Notes: generated from the letters alone by a model not told the origin. Positions 47,600-58,141 are shown, numbered from the stretch's first letter. The stretch is 64,000 nucleotides of DNA from Treponema sp. (GCA_002749205.1 PDOP01000043.1:19075-83074); one strand, 5' to 3'. Translations and numbers: made by a program.

Positions 47600-47702
47600 C
47601 GGCAGGCAGTCCCCTGCTTCGACCGGTTCCCGCACTTCGACAAGCTCAGCGTACGACTTCGACAAGCGGTTCCCGAGCCTGTCGAGGGACAGCATCCTGC
47701 CA
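47600..47702. repeat. GC-rich dispersed-type repeat with TTCGACAAGC units
   Basis: GGCAGG 47601-47606 / CCTGCC 47696-47701 bound; TTCGACAAGC at 47636 and 47658, inverted GCCTGTCGA at 47677; clearly GC-richer than surroundings. Confidence 0.65.
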
Positions 47703-47716
47703 AGTAGACCGGCTTT

Positions 47717-48544
47717 TTAACCACCATATTTAACATTATACACGCGCTCAAACAAAAAACGTTTGTCTTCTGTTTTAGCTTTTTCGCAAGAAAAAGCTAA
47801 AATGCTGTGTGTTTTATTTAAATCCATACACCCAATTACTGATTCCACCTCTATAGACACTTGCCTTCCGGGAAAATACATCTGAATCCGCATATTAAAA
47901 TCGACTTTACTAAAAATCAAATCAATCGTTCCTTTCGGCAAAAAAACAACAGCCAATTTATCATCAACAAAAAGAAGCAGATTATTTAGAAACTCGAATT
48001 GTTTTTTTTTATAACGCTCATAATAAAGCAAAAAATTATACACCCTATAGACAGCCAAATCATTTGCCAAGTCATCTTCCGGTAATAATTTAAATTTAAT
48101 ACGCCGTAAAACGTCTGTATTAGTATTATCATAAAACAAATCATTAAAAAACGCATTTAGAGGAAAATGCGAAAATTCTTTAACAGAAATATTTGCACCT
48201 GATGATAATATTAAATTTGCAATAACACTTGCCCTGTCATTTGTCTCATCATACTTAAAAACAACATGGGGGAATTCAAACTTAACCTTATTACCGGTTA
48301 TAATCAAGTCAACAAAAATGAACATAGCCCTTTTTTTGTGCTCAAATATTACCTGCACTTCTCCATCTGTAAAAGATTGCAAACATTCAAAAATCACAAA
48401 ACAACCTTCCACTAAATAATCATCTGAAGCTAAATTAAAAATTCGATTTCCATTTAAAAACACCAAATCCGGCTTATCCTTCATAAAATGTTCAAAAACA
48501 AAATCTCGCTCTATTCTATTCATCGGTGTTTTCAAGAGCCACAT
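47717..48544 (-). CDS. Hypothetical, possible PilZ-like protein
   Basis: RIQMYFPGRQVSIEVESVIGCMDLNKTHSILAFSC resembles PilZ strands; weak. Confidence 0.5.
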   Translation of the reverse strand: MWLLKTPMNRIERDFVFEHFMKDKPDLVFLNGNRIFNLASDDYLVEGCFVIFECLQSFTDGEVQVIFEHKKRAMFIFVDLIITGNKVKFEFPHVVFKYDETNDRASVIANLILSSGANISVKEFSHFPLNAFFNDLFYDNTNTDVLRRIKFKLLPEDDLANDLAVYRVYNFLLYYERYKKKQFEFLNNLLLFVDDKLAVVFLPKGTIDLIFSKVDFNMRIQMYFPGRQVSIEVESVIGCMDLNKTHSILAFSCEKAKTEDKRFLFERVYNVKYGG

Positions 48545-49103
48545 CCTCTACAACTTCAAATTCCCAAATTACCCATTTTCCGTCTTCTAATTTCCCCGTA
48601 ACTGCCAGCAAAAAATACTCACTCGAACTTGAATTAACATTTACCCTGAATTTACAACTTACATTCCCCGCAAAAAATTCAGGTATTGAAAAAAAGACAT
48701 CTTTAAACGCAGGTTTTTCATTCAGCAAAAAAGCAATTAAATCCGGAAGAAAACTACGCTTGGAAGAGCAAAGACCTGCATCAATATTTTTAGCTTTTAT
48801 TCCACGCCCCACAGATATAAAAAAATTCAAAACCACTCGGTCAACACCCGAATAATCTAAAACACCGATGCCTTCAAGAAAAGGAAAACTGGATTCCCCT
48901 GTCAAAAATTCCGAATATCCAAAAGCCAAACCGTCATTTTCATAGAGTCGATAAGGCATAGCAAGTTGCCGATTCTCTACAACTTCATTATCAGCCCAAT
49001 CTACAGAATTAAAAACATTAAAAAGCCGCTCACGATCGGTTTCTTCCGCTGACACCGCCAGACAAAAAAACAAAATCGCAGGCAATAAAAGTCTTGTTCG
49101 CAT
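48516..49103 (-). CDS. Hypothetical exported protein
   Basis: MRTRLLLPAILFFCLAVSAEE signal peptide; overlaps the next gene. Confidence 0.6.
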   Translation of the reverse strand: MRTRLLLPAILFFCLAVSAEETDRERLFNVFNSVDWADNEVVENRQLAMPYRLYENDGLAFGYSEFLTGESSFPFLEGIGVLDYSGVDRVVLNFFISVGRGIKAKNIDAGLCSSKRSFLPDLIAFLLNEKPAFKDVFFSIPEFFAGNVSCKFRVNVNSSSSEYFLLAVTGKLEDGKWVIWEFEVVEDVALENTDE

Positions 49104-49360
49104 CGAAAAAAATATACCACATAATACAAAAAATATCCAGCCTTTATGGAACGCTTAGCTTGAGTAAAACACGTGCAAAGCCAGGTCAAAGCCCAGTCAC
49201 TCACAAGCAAACACCTAAATTAAAAAAAATAAATCTAAATTTTCACTTCGATACCTTTTCATAATCGCAACATATAATATAATCCGTTTTGACACAAAAT
49301 TATTTACCATATCTCAAAAAGCCTTAATCATTTTATTCACACGCCGAAATTTATAAGGAT

Positions 49361-49993
49361 ATGAATGTATTTGAATTTATTTCCAATATAAAGCTAGTCC
49401 CTGTTATTGTAACGGCTGAAGTCGGAAAAATAAAACATGTCGGAGCGGCATTATGTAATGCAGGGCTTCCTTGTGCTGAAATTACTTTTCGCACTGAAGG
49501 GGCAGAAAAAATAATAGCCTGTTTAGCTAAGACATATCCTGATATGTTGGTTGGAGCAGGAACTGTTTTGACAGTTGAGCAAGTCAACAGAGCATATGAT
49601 AACGGTGCTAAATTTATTGTAGCACCGGGATTAAATCCCACACTTGTTGAATACTGCATTAAAAAAGAGATTTGCATTATGCCGGGTATAGCCACACCTA
49701 CAGAATTAGATTTAGCAATTAGACTGGGATTGAAAGTTGTAAAATTTTTTCCTGCTAACCTGCTTGGAGGCGTACCCATGATAAAAGCCCTATCAGCACC
49801 GTTTCAAGGAATAAAATTTTTACCCACAGGCGGTATTTCAAACAAAAATTTACGGGATTATTTATCTTGCAAGCATGTACTTGCCTGTGGCGGGAGTTGG
49901 ATAGTAAAAAAAGACTTAATTAAATCATCAAATTTTGAAAAAATATCCGAGCTTGCAAGTGAAGCCATCAATATAACAAAGGAATTTATATAA
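49361..49993 (+). CDS. eda: KDPG/KHG aldolase
   Basis: LVPVIVTAEVGKIKHVGAALCNAGLPCAEITFRTEGA, VGAGTVLTVEQVNRAYDNGAKFIVAPGLNP, VVKFFPANLLGGVPMIKAL, PTGGI. Confidence 0.94.
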   Translation: MNVFEFISNIKLVPVIVTAEVGKIKHVGAALCNAGLPCAEITFRTEGAEKIIACLAKTYPDMLVGAGTVLTVEQVNRAYDNGAKFIVAPGLNPTLVEYCIKKEICIMPGIATPTELDLAIRLGLKVVKFFPANLLGGVPMIKALSAPFQGIKFLPTGGISNKNLRDYLSCKHVLACGGSWIVKKDLIKSSNFEKISELASEAINITKEFI

Positions 49994-50868
49994 TGAATAA
50001 ACCGAAGGGCAAAACATGCGAAAAACACATTAATAATTTTAAGCGAACAAAAGATTTTATTCTTTGTATTGACTCAGACGGTTGTGCAATGGACACCATG
50101 ACCGTTAAGCACAGTAAATGTTTCGCTCCATGTTTTGTCAATCAATTTGGTTTGCAAGAAAATGAAAAATATATTTTAAAACGCTGGAGCGAAATAAATT
50201 TGTTTAGCAGGCATCGCGGAATAAACCGTTTTAAAGGAGCTGCAATTATACTATCGGATATTGAAGAATATACCTGCGGTAGAATAAAAATAGAAGGGCT
50301 ATCAGACTATATTAATTGGATAAAAAACACAAAGCAGTACTCAAATGAAGCTTTAAAACAATACAGCTTAGTTTCCAAAAATCCGCTTGCAAACAAAATT
50401 TTACAATGGTCATATAATGTTAATGAAGCTATTTTGAATTTAAGCTTAAGTGAAAAACCTGCTTTTAAGGGGGTTAAAGATGCTTTAAAATTTGCTTCAG
50501 TTTCGGCAGATATTGCTGTTGTTTCTTCTGCAAATAAAAGTGCAATTTTAAGCGAATGGAAAAACACAAAACTATTAAATTATCCGTCTTTGGTCTTTGC
50601 CCAAGAAGACGGAACAAAAACAGAATGCCTTAAAAAATTGATTGCGTTAGATTATATACCTTCCAAAACAATGATGATTGGTGATTCTCTGTCTGACCTT
50701 AAAGCCGCCGAAGATACGGGAGTTTTGTTTTATCCTATCATTCCGGGAAATGAGGAAAATTCCTGGAAAGAATTATTAAACATATTTTTGCCTGATTTTT
50801 TTGCAGGAAACTACACCGACAGTACAAAAAAAGCTCTTATTGTTAAAATGAAAAATATTCTGGCATAA
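49993..50868 (+). CDS. HAD-family hydrolase
   Basis: ILCIDSDGCAMDT (DxD), VVSSANKSAI, MMIGDSLSDLKAAEDTG. Confidence 0.8.
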   Translation: MNKPKGKTCEKHINNFKRTKDFILCIDSDGCAMDTMTVKHSKCFAPCFVNQFGLQENEKYILKRWSEINLFSRHRGINRFKGAAIILSDIEEYTCGRIKIEGLSDYINWIKNTKQYSNEALKQYSLVSKNPLANKILQWSYNVNEAILNLSLSEKPAFKGVKDALKFASVSADIAVVSSANKSAILSEWKNTKLLNYPSLVFAQEDGTKTECLKKLIALDYIPSKTMMIGDSLSDLKAAEDTGVLFYPIIPGNEENSWKELLNIFLPDFFAGNYTDSTKKALIVKMKNILA

Positions 50869-50885
50869 TACAGCGGGAAATATAA

Positions 50886-51072
50886 AGAACACCGGAGTGA
50901 AAAGCAGTACGCTTAACCTGATTTTGGCGACCGAAGTCTATCCTTTTAGTCGATTATATTTTTAAGAAAAGAAGGCTCATTCTGAGACTTTGTTTATATA
51001 TTTCTGAAAAGACTAAAAGATTATGCGAGGGAGCGGGGTTATACAAAAAAATATTTTGTTTTTTTGTAACCT
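50886..51072 (-). repeat. Structured element S1 copy 10 (subtype B variant)
   Basis: P2 CTTTTAGTC 50943-50951 / GACTAAAAG 51011-51019; P3 AAGGCTCA 50972-50979 / TGAGACTT 50983-50990; conserved GCTTAACCTGATTTTGG; hairpin GGTTA..TAACC 51037-51071. P1 not clearly complementary. Confidence 0.75.
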
Positions 51073-51125
51073 TTTAAATGCTTTATTTGTTTGTTTATAG
51101 CTATTTTACCGGTTTCGGAGGTCTC

Positions 51126-52154
51126 ATGGGAAGAAAAAAGCACAAATTTGCTTTTAAGTTAGTTTTGTTTCTGTTGGTTTTGGTTATAAGTGCATGCGGT
51201 TTAATATGGTTGAAATTACAACCGGTCAATAAAAATGATACTCAAAGGCATATTTTCTCCATAGAGAGGGGGACATCGACAAAGTTTATTTTGGATAATC
51301 TAAAAAACGAAGGATTTATTCATTCAACGGAGTTGGCGTATATATATGTCCGCCAGACAAAATTGGGCATAAAAGCCGGTACATACAGGCTTTCAAAGTC
51401 AATGACAATGCAAGAGATACTAAAAGAGCTGACAAAGGGAACTCAAGAACTTGTGAAGATAACAATTCCTGAAGGTATGACGTTAAGTAAAACGGCTGAA
51501 CTTTTAGACAATGCAAAAATTATTTCAAAAGACGATTTTTTAAGATTGACAAGATCACCTGAAATACTCGGGTATTATAATATACAATCCGCTACCTGTG
51601 AGGGTTTTTTGTTTCCCGACACTTATTTTTTTGGAAAAGAAGAATCAGCTGAAAATGTTGTAAAAACCATTTTGGATAATTTCTTTGAAAAGACTTCCGA
51701 AATACCTAATTTTCCAAAAAATCCTTTGGATATTTTTAAGGCTGTAACACTGGCAAGCATAGTTGAAAGAGAATATCGCATTGTAGAAGAGGCTCCAAAA
51801 ATTGCAGGCGTGTTCCACAATCGTTTAAAAATCAATATGGGATTGCAATCATGTGCTACGGTAGAATACATTATCACGGAAATTTTTAAAAAGCCCCACC
51901 CCAATAGGCTTTTCAATATTGATTTGGAAATTGACAATCCGTATAACACTTATATGTATTCAGGTCTACCGCCTGCACCTATTTCCAATCCCGGATTGGT
52001 GTCCCTTCAGGCTACTGTTAATCCTCAAACGCATGACTATCTTTATTTCAGGCTCATAAATGTTGAAACGGGCAAGCATGCTTTTTCCAAAACACTGAGC
52101 GAGCATAATAATGCAGGTGGTGATCTTATCTTAAAAAAATCAGCAGGAAATTAG
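51126..52154 (+). CDS. mltG: Endolytic transglycosylase MltG (YceG-like)
   Basis: IPEGMTLSKTAELLDNA, CEGFLFPDTYFFGK, LASIVEREYRIVEEAPKIAGVFHNRLKINMGLQSCATVEY, YNTYMYSGLPPAPISNPGL; SD ggaggt before ATG 51126. Confidence 0.93.
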   Translation: MGRKKHKFAFKLVLFLLVLVISACGLIWLKLQPVNKNDTQRHIFSIERGTSTKFILDNLKNEGFIHSTELAYIYVRQTKLGIKAGTYRLSKSMTMQEILKELTKGTQELVKITIPEGMTLSKTAELLDNAKIISKDDFLRLTRSPEILGYYNIQSATCEGFLFPDTYFFGKEESAENVVKTILDNFFEKTSEIPNFPKNPLDIFKAVTLASIVEREYRIVEEAPKIAGVFHNRLKINMGLQSCATVEYIITEIFKKPHPNRLFNIDLEIDNPYNTYMYSGLPPAPISNPGLVSLQATVNPQTHDYLYFRLINVETGKHAFSKTLSEHNNAGGDLILKKSAGN

Positions 52155-52156
52155 AG

Positions 52157-53941
52157 ATGCCAAAAATAAGTACCGATACAATCAATGCGGTAAATAATGT
52201 TACAGATATGGTTTCTCTCGTTGAAAACTATACTCATCTGGAAAAGCGAGGGTATACTTGGTGGGGGTGTTGTCCGTTTCATAATGAAAAGACTCCGTCT
52301 TTCCAGGTTCAACCCGATAAAAAACTCTTTCACTGTTTTGGTTGTAATAAAGGTGGTGGGCTTTTAAAATTCCTGATGGAAATAGAGCATATTTCATTCA
52401 CCGAAGCCGTAACAAGGTTAGCCGATAAATCCGGTATTCCTGTCGTGTATGATGGCGGAAATTACAAACCATCAAGTGAGGATAAATTAAAAAAAGATAT
52501 TTTGGATTTATACGATAAGGTTACAAAAAGTCTGCATCATATTCTTATAAACACAAAAACGGGGAAAAAAGCCTTAGACTATTTAACCTCACGCAATGTA
52601 AGCCCCGAAATTATAGAAGAATTCAAATTGGGGTTTGCACCCGAAAACCGAAAATGGCTTTTTGAATTTCTAAAAGAAAAAGGGTTTAATAAGGAATTTT
52701 TAAGCAAAACAGGGCTTTTTTCAAAAAAATATCCTGAAATAGCTTTTTTTTCTAACAGGGTTATGTTTCCTATCTCAAACAGACACGGACAGATAATTGC
52801 TTTTGGAGGAAGAACTCTTTCCAATGACGAAAAAAAACCTAAGTATTTAAACTCATCGGATATGCCTCAATACCGAAAAAAAGAAAGTCTGTTTGGCTTT
52901 AATATAGCAATACAGGAAATTAGAAAATCAAAAGCGGCTCTAATCTGTGAAGGGTATATGGATGTTCTGGCTTTTCATCAAGCAGGAATAAAAATAGCTG
53001 TGGCACCACTTGGTACTGCTCTAACCGGTGAGCAAATTAAGATGATAAGACCGTTTGCCGACATTGTTTATTTAGCATTTGATTCTGATACGGCAGGACA
53101 AAACGCAAGCTATAAGGCAATTAATATCTGTGCCAAATTGGGCATACAAACAAAAATAGTCAGTATAAAAAACGGGAAAGATCCGGCTGATATTTTGTTA
53201 AAAGATGGAGCTGAAGGCTTGATTTTTATATTTAAAAATGCTATAATCACGGCGGATTATCTTATTCAAATTGCCTTAACAAGGTTTGGCTCTACTCCTG
53301 ACGGAAAATTAAGGGCGTGCAGATTTTTGTTTCCTTATCTCGAAGCTTTGGATTCGGATATAAAACGAGAGTCGACAATAGCTCAGATTTCCGCTACTGT
53401 GGGTATTAGTCAAAGTGCTCTGTACTCTGATTACAAAAACAGAGTCAAGCAGACTTGGAATGCAATAGTTCAAGATAAAGACATAACCGACAAAATTGAT
53501 TACAACGCTGAAATGAGGGCTGTGCTGGCTGTAGTGGCAAATACGGATTTATTTAAGATGATGCGCTCTGAATTAACTGCAGATGATTTTGAAAATCTTC
53601 ATGCACGCGAGCTTTTTATTATTTTGGAGGAGTGTTATCGAGATGATGCACTTATCTGTGAAAATATATTGGCGAAATGTCAAAATGATAGTTTGCGAAA
53701 TGCTATTACAAAAACGGTTACCAAGGGAGAGTTTACAATGAAGGCTAAAGAAATTGTAAGCGATGGCATTAACTATGTAAAATCTAATATATTACAAAAA
53801 AAGAGAGAAAATTTGTTAGGTAAATTAAGATTATTGAATGTAACCGGAAATGTTGAAGACAGCAATCTTGCCGATGAACTTATGTTAGAAATTAGAAATA
53901 TTGACAACCAAATTATAAAATTTAAGGGTAGAACAGTATGA
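52157..53941 (+). CDS. dnaG: DNA primase
   Basis: [41 protein letters not shown]-like [27 protein letters not shown]. Confidence 0.96.
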   Translation: MPKISTDTINAVNNVTDMVSLVENYTHLEKRGYTWWGCCPFHNEKTPSFQVQPDKKLFHCFGCNKGGGLLKFLMEIEHISFTEAVTRLADKSGIPVVYDGGNYKPSSEDKLKKDILDLYDKVTKSLHHILINTKTGKKALDYLTSRNVSPEIIEEFKLGFAPENRKWLFEFLKEKGFNKEFLSKTGLFSKKYPEIAFFSNRVMFPISNRHGQIIAFGGRTLSNDEKKPKYLNSSDMPQYRKKESLFGFNIAIQEIRKSKAALICEGYMDVLAFHQAGIKIAVAPLGTALTGEQIKMIRPFADIVYLAFDSDTAGQNASYKAINICAKLGIQTKIVSIKNGKDPADILLKDGAEGLIFIFKNAIITADYLIQIALTRFGSTPDGKLRACRFLFPYLEALDSDIKRESTIAQISATVGISQSALYSDYKNRVKQTWNAIVQDKDITDKIDYNAEMRAVLAVVANTDLFKMMRSELTADDFENLHARELFIILEECYRDDALICENILAKCQNDSLRNAITKTVTKGEFTMKAKEIVSDGINYVKSNILQKKRENLLGKLRLLNVTGNVEDSNLADELMLEIRNIDNQIIKFKGRTV

Positions 53942-55740
53942 CAAATATTGCGATTGATAATGCAATTGCTCGTTTACTTGTATATGCAGGCAAGGATAAA
54001 ATGATAACTTGGGACGAATTTGCCGATTTGATTCCAACACATATTTTTACTACAGATGAGCTTACTACAGTATTAGATATGCTTGAAATGGAAAACATTC
54101 AATTTGTTGAAGATTCACTTGACTATGATGTTTCCAACAGCAGAATTAAAAATGTAAATGATTACTTAGAATCACATAAACCATCGCAGAAAGAAAATAA
54201 TGATACAACAGACTCAAAGACCACGGAAGAAAGACGCGTTGTTAAAACAGCGAAAAATGTTAGTATCGATGATCCTATTAAGTTGTATCTCCGTGAAATA
54301 GGAAAAGAGGAGCTGCTGACTGCAGAGCAGGAAGTTGAGCTTTCAAAGCAAATCGAAAATGGACAGAATATCATCAAAGAAGTTGTAAAAAATTCAGGGA
54401 TTGTAATAATTGAATTCTTCACTTTAAGCCAAAAAGCCTTTAGTAGAACAGATCCGGCGGAAAGTAATAAAACAAGAAAAGAGCTTAATGATGAAATGGC
54501 TGAAAAAAAGCGCTTAAAACAAGCATACGGAGAACAGTTAAAGCAATTGTATCCTGATATGAAAAATTATCTGTCATTAAAAAAGCAATTTTATGACAGA
54601 GAGAATATTGAAAGCTTTCTGAGTGAACCCAAGATTAAAACACTCAGAAAAAAACTCTTAAACAATTTGGCCAAAATAGAGCTGCAACCTGAAGAAATTG
54701 AATTGTGGTCTAATAAATTCATTGATTCTGCCAAGCTGATTGAAGAGTATAGAAATAAGCAAGAAAGGCAGGAAAGGTTGCTCGGTATAAAAGATTATGC
54801 GGATTTACGCAAATTAGGTAAGCATTTAGCTATACCGAGAGAGAGAGAAAAACTGGAAAAAAGATTATACATGAGCGCCAGTGAAATCAGAGAAAGCTAT
54901 ACACAAATTCAGTCGTACATCAGAGAAATAAGAAAAATAGAGTATTATTTTGAATCGGATGTGGACGGTATAATCAGTTTATGCGAAGAAATACAACGCG
55001 GACATAAGATGTTAAAAAAAGCTAAAGATCAACTGATAAATGCTAATTTGAGATTAGTTGTCTCTTTGGCAAAAAAATATGTAAATCGTGGATTGCAGCT
55101 TTTTGATTTGGTGCAGGAAGGGAATATAGGTTTAATCAAGGCTATTGAAAAATTTGAATACAGAAAAGGATTCAAATTTTCAACTTATGCTACATGGTGG
55201 ATTCGTCAGGCTATTACCCGCTCAATTTCAGATCAAGCCAGAACAATTCGTGTTCCCGTTCACATGATAGAGCAGATTAACAAAGTTTCGCGAGAATCCC
55301 GTCAGATGATGCAAAAACTGGGGAGGGAGCCTACAAACGAAGAAATCGCTACACAATTGGGTTGGACTGTTGATAAAGTAAAACTGGTGAAAAATGTAGC
55401 TCGTGATCCAATATCACTTGAAACACCCATAAACGAAGAAGAAGATTCGTTCTTGGGTGATTACATAGAAGATAAAAGTGCTGAAGATCCGTACAGCAAA
55501 ACGGAGCACCGTTTATTGCAAGAACAACTGGAAACAGTGTTGGCAACTTTACCTGCAAGAGAACAAGATGTCTTAAAAATGCGTTTTGGGCTGGATGGGG
55601 GATATCAGCTGACTCTGGAAGAAGTTGGTTTGTATTTTGATGTTACTCGAGAAAGAATAAGACAAATTGAAGCAAAAGCTCTTAGAAGATTGAGACATCC
55701 AAAAAGAAGTATAAAACTTAAAGACCATCTAAATAGCTAA
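53938..55740 (+). CDS. rpoD: RNA polymerase sigma factor RpoD (sigma70)
   Basis: [90 protein letters not shown]. Confidence 0.97.
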   Translation: MTNIAIDNAIARLLVYAGKDKMITWDEFADLIPTHIFTTDELTTVLDMLEMENIQFVEDSLDYDVSNSRIKNVNDYLESHKPSQKENNDTTDSKTTEERRVVKTAKNVSIDDPIKLYLREIGKEELLTAEQEVELSKQIENGQNIIKEVVKNSGIVIIEFFTLSQKAFSRTDPAESNKTRKELNDEMAEKKRLKQAYGEQLKQLYPDMKNYLSLKKQFYDRENIESFLSEPKIKTLRKKLLNNLAKIELQPEEIELWSNKFIDSAKLIEEYRNKQERQERLLGIKDYADLRKLGKHLAIPREREKLEKRLYMSASEIRESYTQIQSYIREIRKIEYYFESDVDGIISLCEEIQRGHKMLKKAKDQLINANLRLVVSLAKKYVNRGLQLFDLVQEGNIGLIKAIEKFEYRKGFKFSTYATWWIRQAITRSISDQARTIRVPVHMIEQINKVSRESRQMMQKLGREPTNEEIATQLGWTVDKVKLVKNVARDPISLETPINEEEDSFLGDYIEDKSAEDPYSKTEHRLLQEQLETVLATLPAREQDVLKMRFGLDGGYQLTLEEVGLYFDVTRERIRQIEAKALRRLRHPKRSIKLKDHLNS

Positions 55741-55750
55741 GGAGAGAATT

Positions 55751-56542
55751 ATGGTTATGAATGAATTATTTGAAAAACTTAGAATACTGCAAGATGTACT
55801 GTCAAGAAAAAATGAAGTAGAAAATCAAATTACGGAAGTACCAAAGCAGCTGAGCAATCAGGAAGAACTACTGTCAAAACGAAAAACCAGTTATGTAGAA
55901 AAAAACAGCAAATATGAAGATATGCGTGGAAATATTAACCGCTTAAAAGCAGATTTATTTGAAATTGAAAGCAAAAGAGAAAATGCAGAAAAAGGCATGG
56001 ATAGTGTTGATACGCAACGAGAGTATGAAATTCTTGAAAAGGAAATAAATGATGCGATTGCAGAAGAAAACAATGTCCGAAAACAAATTCAAAAACAGAT
56101 GGATGATTTTAAGGCACTTGATGACGAAATAAAACGAGAGGAAGACTTTATCGCTCAAAGTGAAAATGATTTGTTGGAAAGTAAGAAAAAAACAAATAAA
56201 GAGATAGATAACCTTAAATCCGAATTAAAAGAGCTGGAAGCTGAAGAATTAAAAATTTCGGAAGGACTTCAAGATGAAACCCTTTTTAAATTTGAGCGTA
56301 TTATAAAAAACAAGCAAGGTAAGGGAATCGTTTCGGTAAAAGGCAATGTCTGTACGGGTTGTCATATGATTCTGCCTGCACAGTTTGCAAATGAAGTTCA
56401 AAACGGTACTGATTTAAAATACTGCCCGTATTGCAGTAGGGTGTTGTTTTATGAGCAACATGAAATTTCAGATGAAGAAAATGAAGCAGCATTTGATGAC
56501 GCAAATATAGGAGGTTTAGTAGACTTAGATATTTCTAATTAA
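55751..56542 (+). CDS. C4-type zinc ribbon coiled-coil protein (DUF164-like)
   Basis: Long coiled coil then VCTGCHMILPAQFANEVQNGTDLKYCPYCSRVLFYE. Confidence 0.85.
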   Translation: MVMNELFEKLRILQDVLSRKNEVENQITEVPKQLSNQEELLSKRKTSYVEKNSKYEDMRGNINRLKADLFEIESKRENAEKGMDSVDTQREYEILEKEINDAIAEENNVRKQIQKQMDDFKALDDEIKREEDFIAQSENDLLESKKKTNKEIDNLKSELKELEAEELKISEGLQDETLFKFERIIKNKQGKGIVSVKGNVCTGCHMILPAQFANEVQNGTDLKYCPYCSRVLFYEQHEISDEENEAAFDDANIGGLVDLDISN

Positions 56543-56553
56543 CAGGTTAAAAT

Positions 56554-56905
56554 AAGGGGGCTGAGGGAGTCGCTGTTTAAATTATTTATGCAGAGGAAAG
56601 TCCGGGCTTCGTCGGAAAAATGCCGGTTAATAACCGGGGAATAAAAAGTAGTATTTTTATTTACAGCTTAGCGCAACAGAAAATAAACCGCCATTCAGTG
56701 GTAAGGGTGAAATGGTAGGGGTAAGAGCCCACCGCATTTTAGGTAACTAAAATGGCAGTGTAAGCCTCATTTGAAGCAAGACCGAGCAGTAAAGAATATC
56801 CGATTCTATAATTTACGGGTTGGTCGCAATAGATTTACCGGGAAACGGGTAAACAAGATAGATGGCTCCGGTATAAAATACAGAACCCGGCTTATCAGTC
56901 TCCTT
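56554..56905 (+). ncRNA. rnpB: RNase P RNA, bacterial class A-like
   Basis: GCAGAGGAAAGTCCGGGCT, GTAAGGGTGAAATGG, TAAGAGCCCACCG, AGATAGATGGCTCC...ACAGAACCCGGCTTAT; P1 AAGGGGGCTGA 56554-56564 / TCAGTCTCCTT 56895-56905. Confidence 0.96.
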
Positions 56906-56977
56906 TTTATATTTTACAATGCCGGAAAGCATTAGGCTTTTAACCAGCCGGTAAAGCTATTGCTTTTATGTTATAAT

Positions 56978-57178
56978 CGTTGCCGAGCGAAAACGATTGT
57001 AACGATTTGAGCCGAGCTTTTGCAAAAGTCGGCTCAAAGATCCATTTTGCACACTATTTGTGTGCAAAATTAGCCGTAGCGAAAGCGAAGTCGTGGAATG
57101 AGTGTTTTTTGAATTGCGTAAAACAGGCAAACCGGTTACTGTAATTAAAAATCGCAATTCAAAAATTCGCCATAATGA
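56978..57178 (+). repeat. Intergenic structured repeat S3 copy 2
   Basis: ACGA 57002-57005 / TCGT 57091-57094 enclosing TTTGAGCCGA 57006-57015 / 57029-57038 and ATTTTGCACAC 57044-57054 / 57060-57070; third hairpin TTTTTGAATTGCG 57106-57118 / CGCAATTCAAAAA 57153-57165. Confidence 0.8.
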
Positions 57179-57220
57179 ATTTGATTTTTACAGGAATATT
57201 TTAGTTTAAGGACAGCCATT

Positions 57221-58141
57221 ATGAAACGAAAAAATATTTTTTTTAAAAACAGTAAACACGCTTTTAGAATTTCGTTAATCATTTTTATATTCACTGTTTT
57301 AGTTTTGAGTGTTTTTCTTTTTTTGAGATACCGAAAAAAACATTCAAGTTTACCTTCCCCAAATGAGATTGCCGATATGTGGAATGAACAAAGGTACGCA
57401 GATGTTTATGATGCGTCCGCACAAATTTTGGCTAAAGAGCCTTTGAATGCGGAAATTCTGGCAATACACGGGTTTTCATCTTATTATCTTTTTTCAGAGG
57501 AAACCGATAAGTCTTTGGGTTATACATATCTTTCGGATTGTATTGCCTCTTTGCGGAAGGCTTTGATTTATGTGCCGGAAAAAGAAAAACAAAGAATATC
57601 ATATATACTTGGAAAAGCATATTACCACAAGGGGTATTTTTATTCTAACCTTGCATTAAAATATCTTGATATAGCATATGAGGGCGATGAAAAATTTGAT
57701 GACTTGCCCGAATTTAGAGGCATGTCAGCATCATTGTTAAAATTACCTCAAAAGGCTATATCAGCTTTTACGGAAGCCCTGGAGGATAACCCATCGGATT
57801 TGGTTTTGTTTGCATTAGCTCAAAACTACTTGGCAATTAACGATACTAGCAATGCAAAGATGTATTTATCGGAAACGATAAAGAAGACAGAGGATATTTT
57901 ACTTGAAATTGATGCAAGATATTTATTGGGTACTATTTTCATAGATGAAGGCGATATAAAAAAAGCCGAGCAGGAGTATTTAGCAATACTTGACAAAAAT
58001 GCTAATTCCGCAAATGCATACTATGGATTAGGTTTGATATATGAAATCAAAGGGGATTTAGTAAAAGCAAGAGCCAAATGGAGAAAGGCTTTAAAAATTG
58101 ATCCTCTGCATGCAGATACACGAATGAAATTAAAGCTATAA
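57221..58141 (+). CDS. TPR-repeat membrane protein
   Basis: N-terminal TM; ARYLLGTIFIDEGDIKKAEQEYLAILDKNANSANAYYGLGLIYEIKGDLVKARAKWRKALKIDP. Confidence 0.85.
   Translation: MKRKNIFFKNSKHAFRISLIIFIFTVLVLSVFLFLRYRKKHSSLPSPNEIADMWNEQRYADVYDASAQILAKEPLNAEILAIHGFSSYYLFSEETDKSLGYTYLSDCIASLRKALIYVPEKEKQRISYILGKAYYHKGYFYSNLALKYLDIAYEGDEKFDDLPEFRGMSASLLKLPQKAISAFTEALEDNPSDLVLFALAQNYLAINDTSNAKMYLSETIKKTEDILLEIDARYLLGTIFIDEGDIKKAEQEYLAILDKNANSANAYYGLGLIYEIKGDLVKARAKWRKALKIDPLHADTRMKLKL

Noticed and set aside
47417-47751. Minus-strand ORFs (92 and 70 aa) with LSLSKCGNR-type repeats
   Set aside because: Translation of the GC-rich TTCGACAAGC repeat; no coding support.
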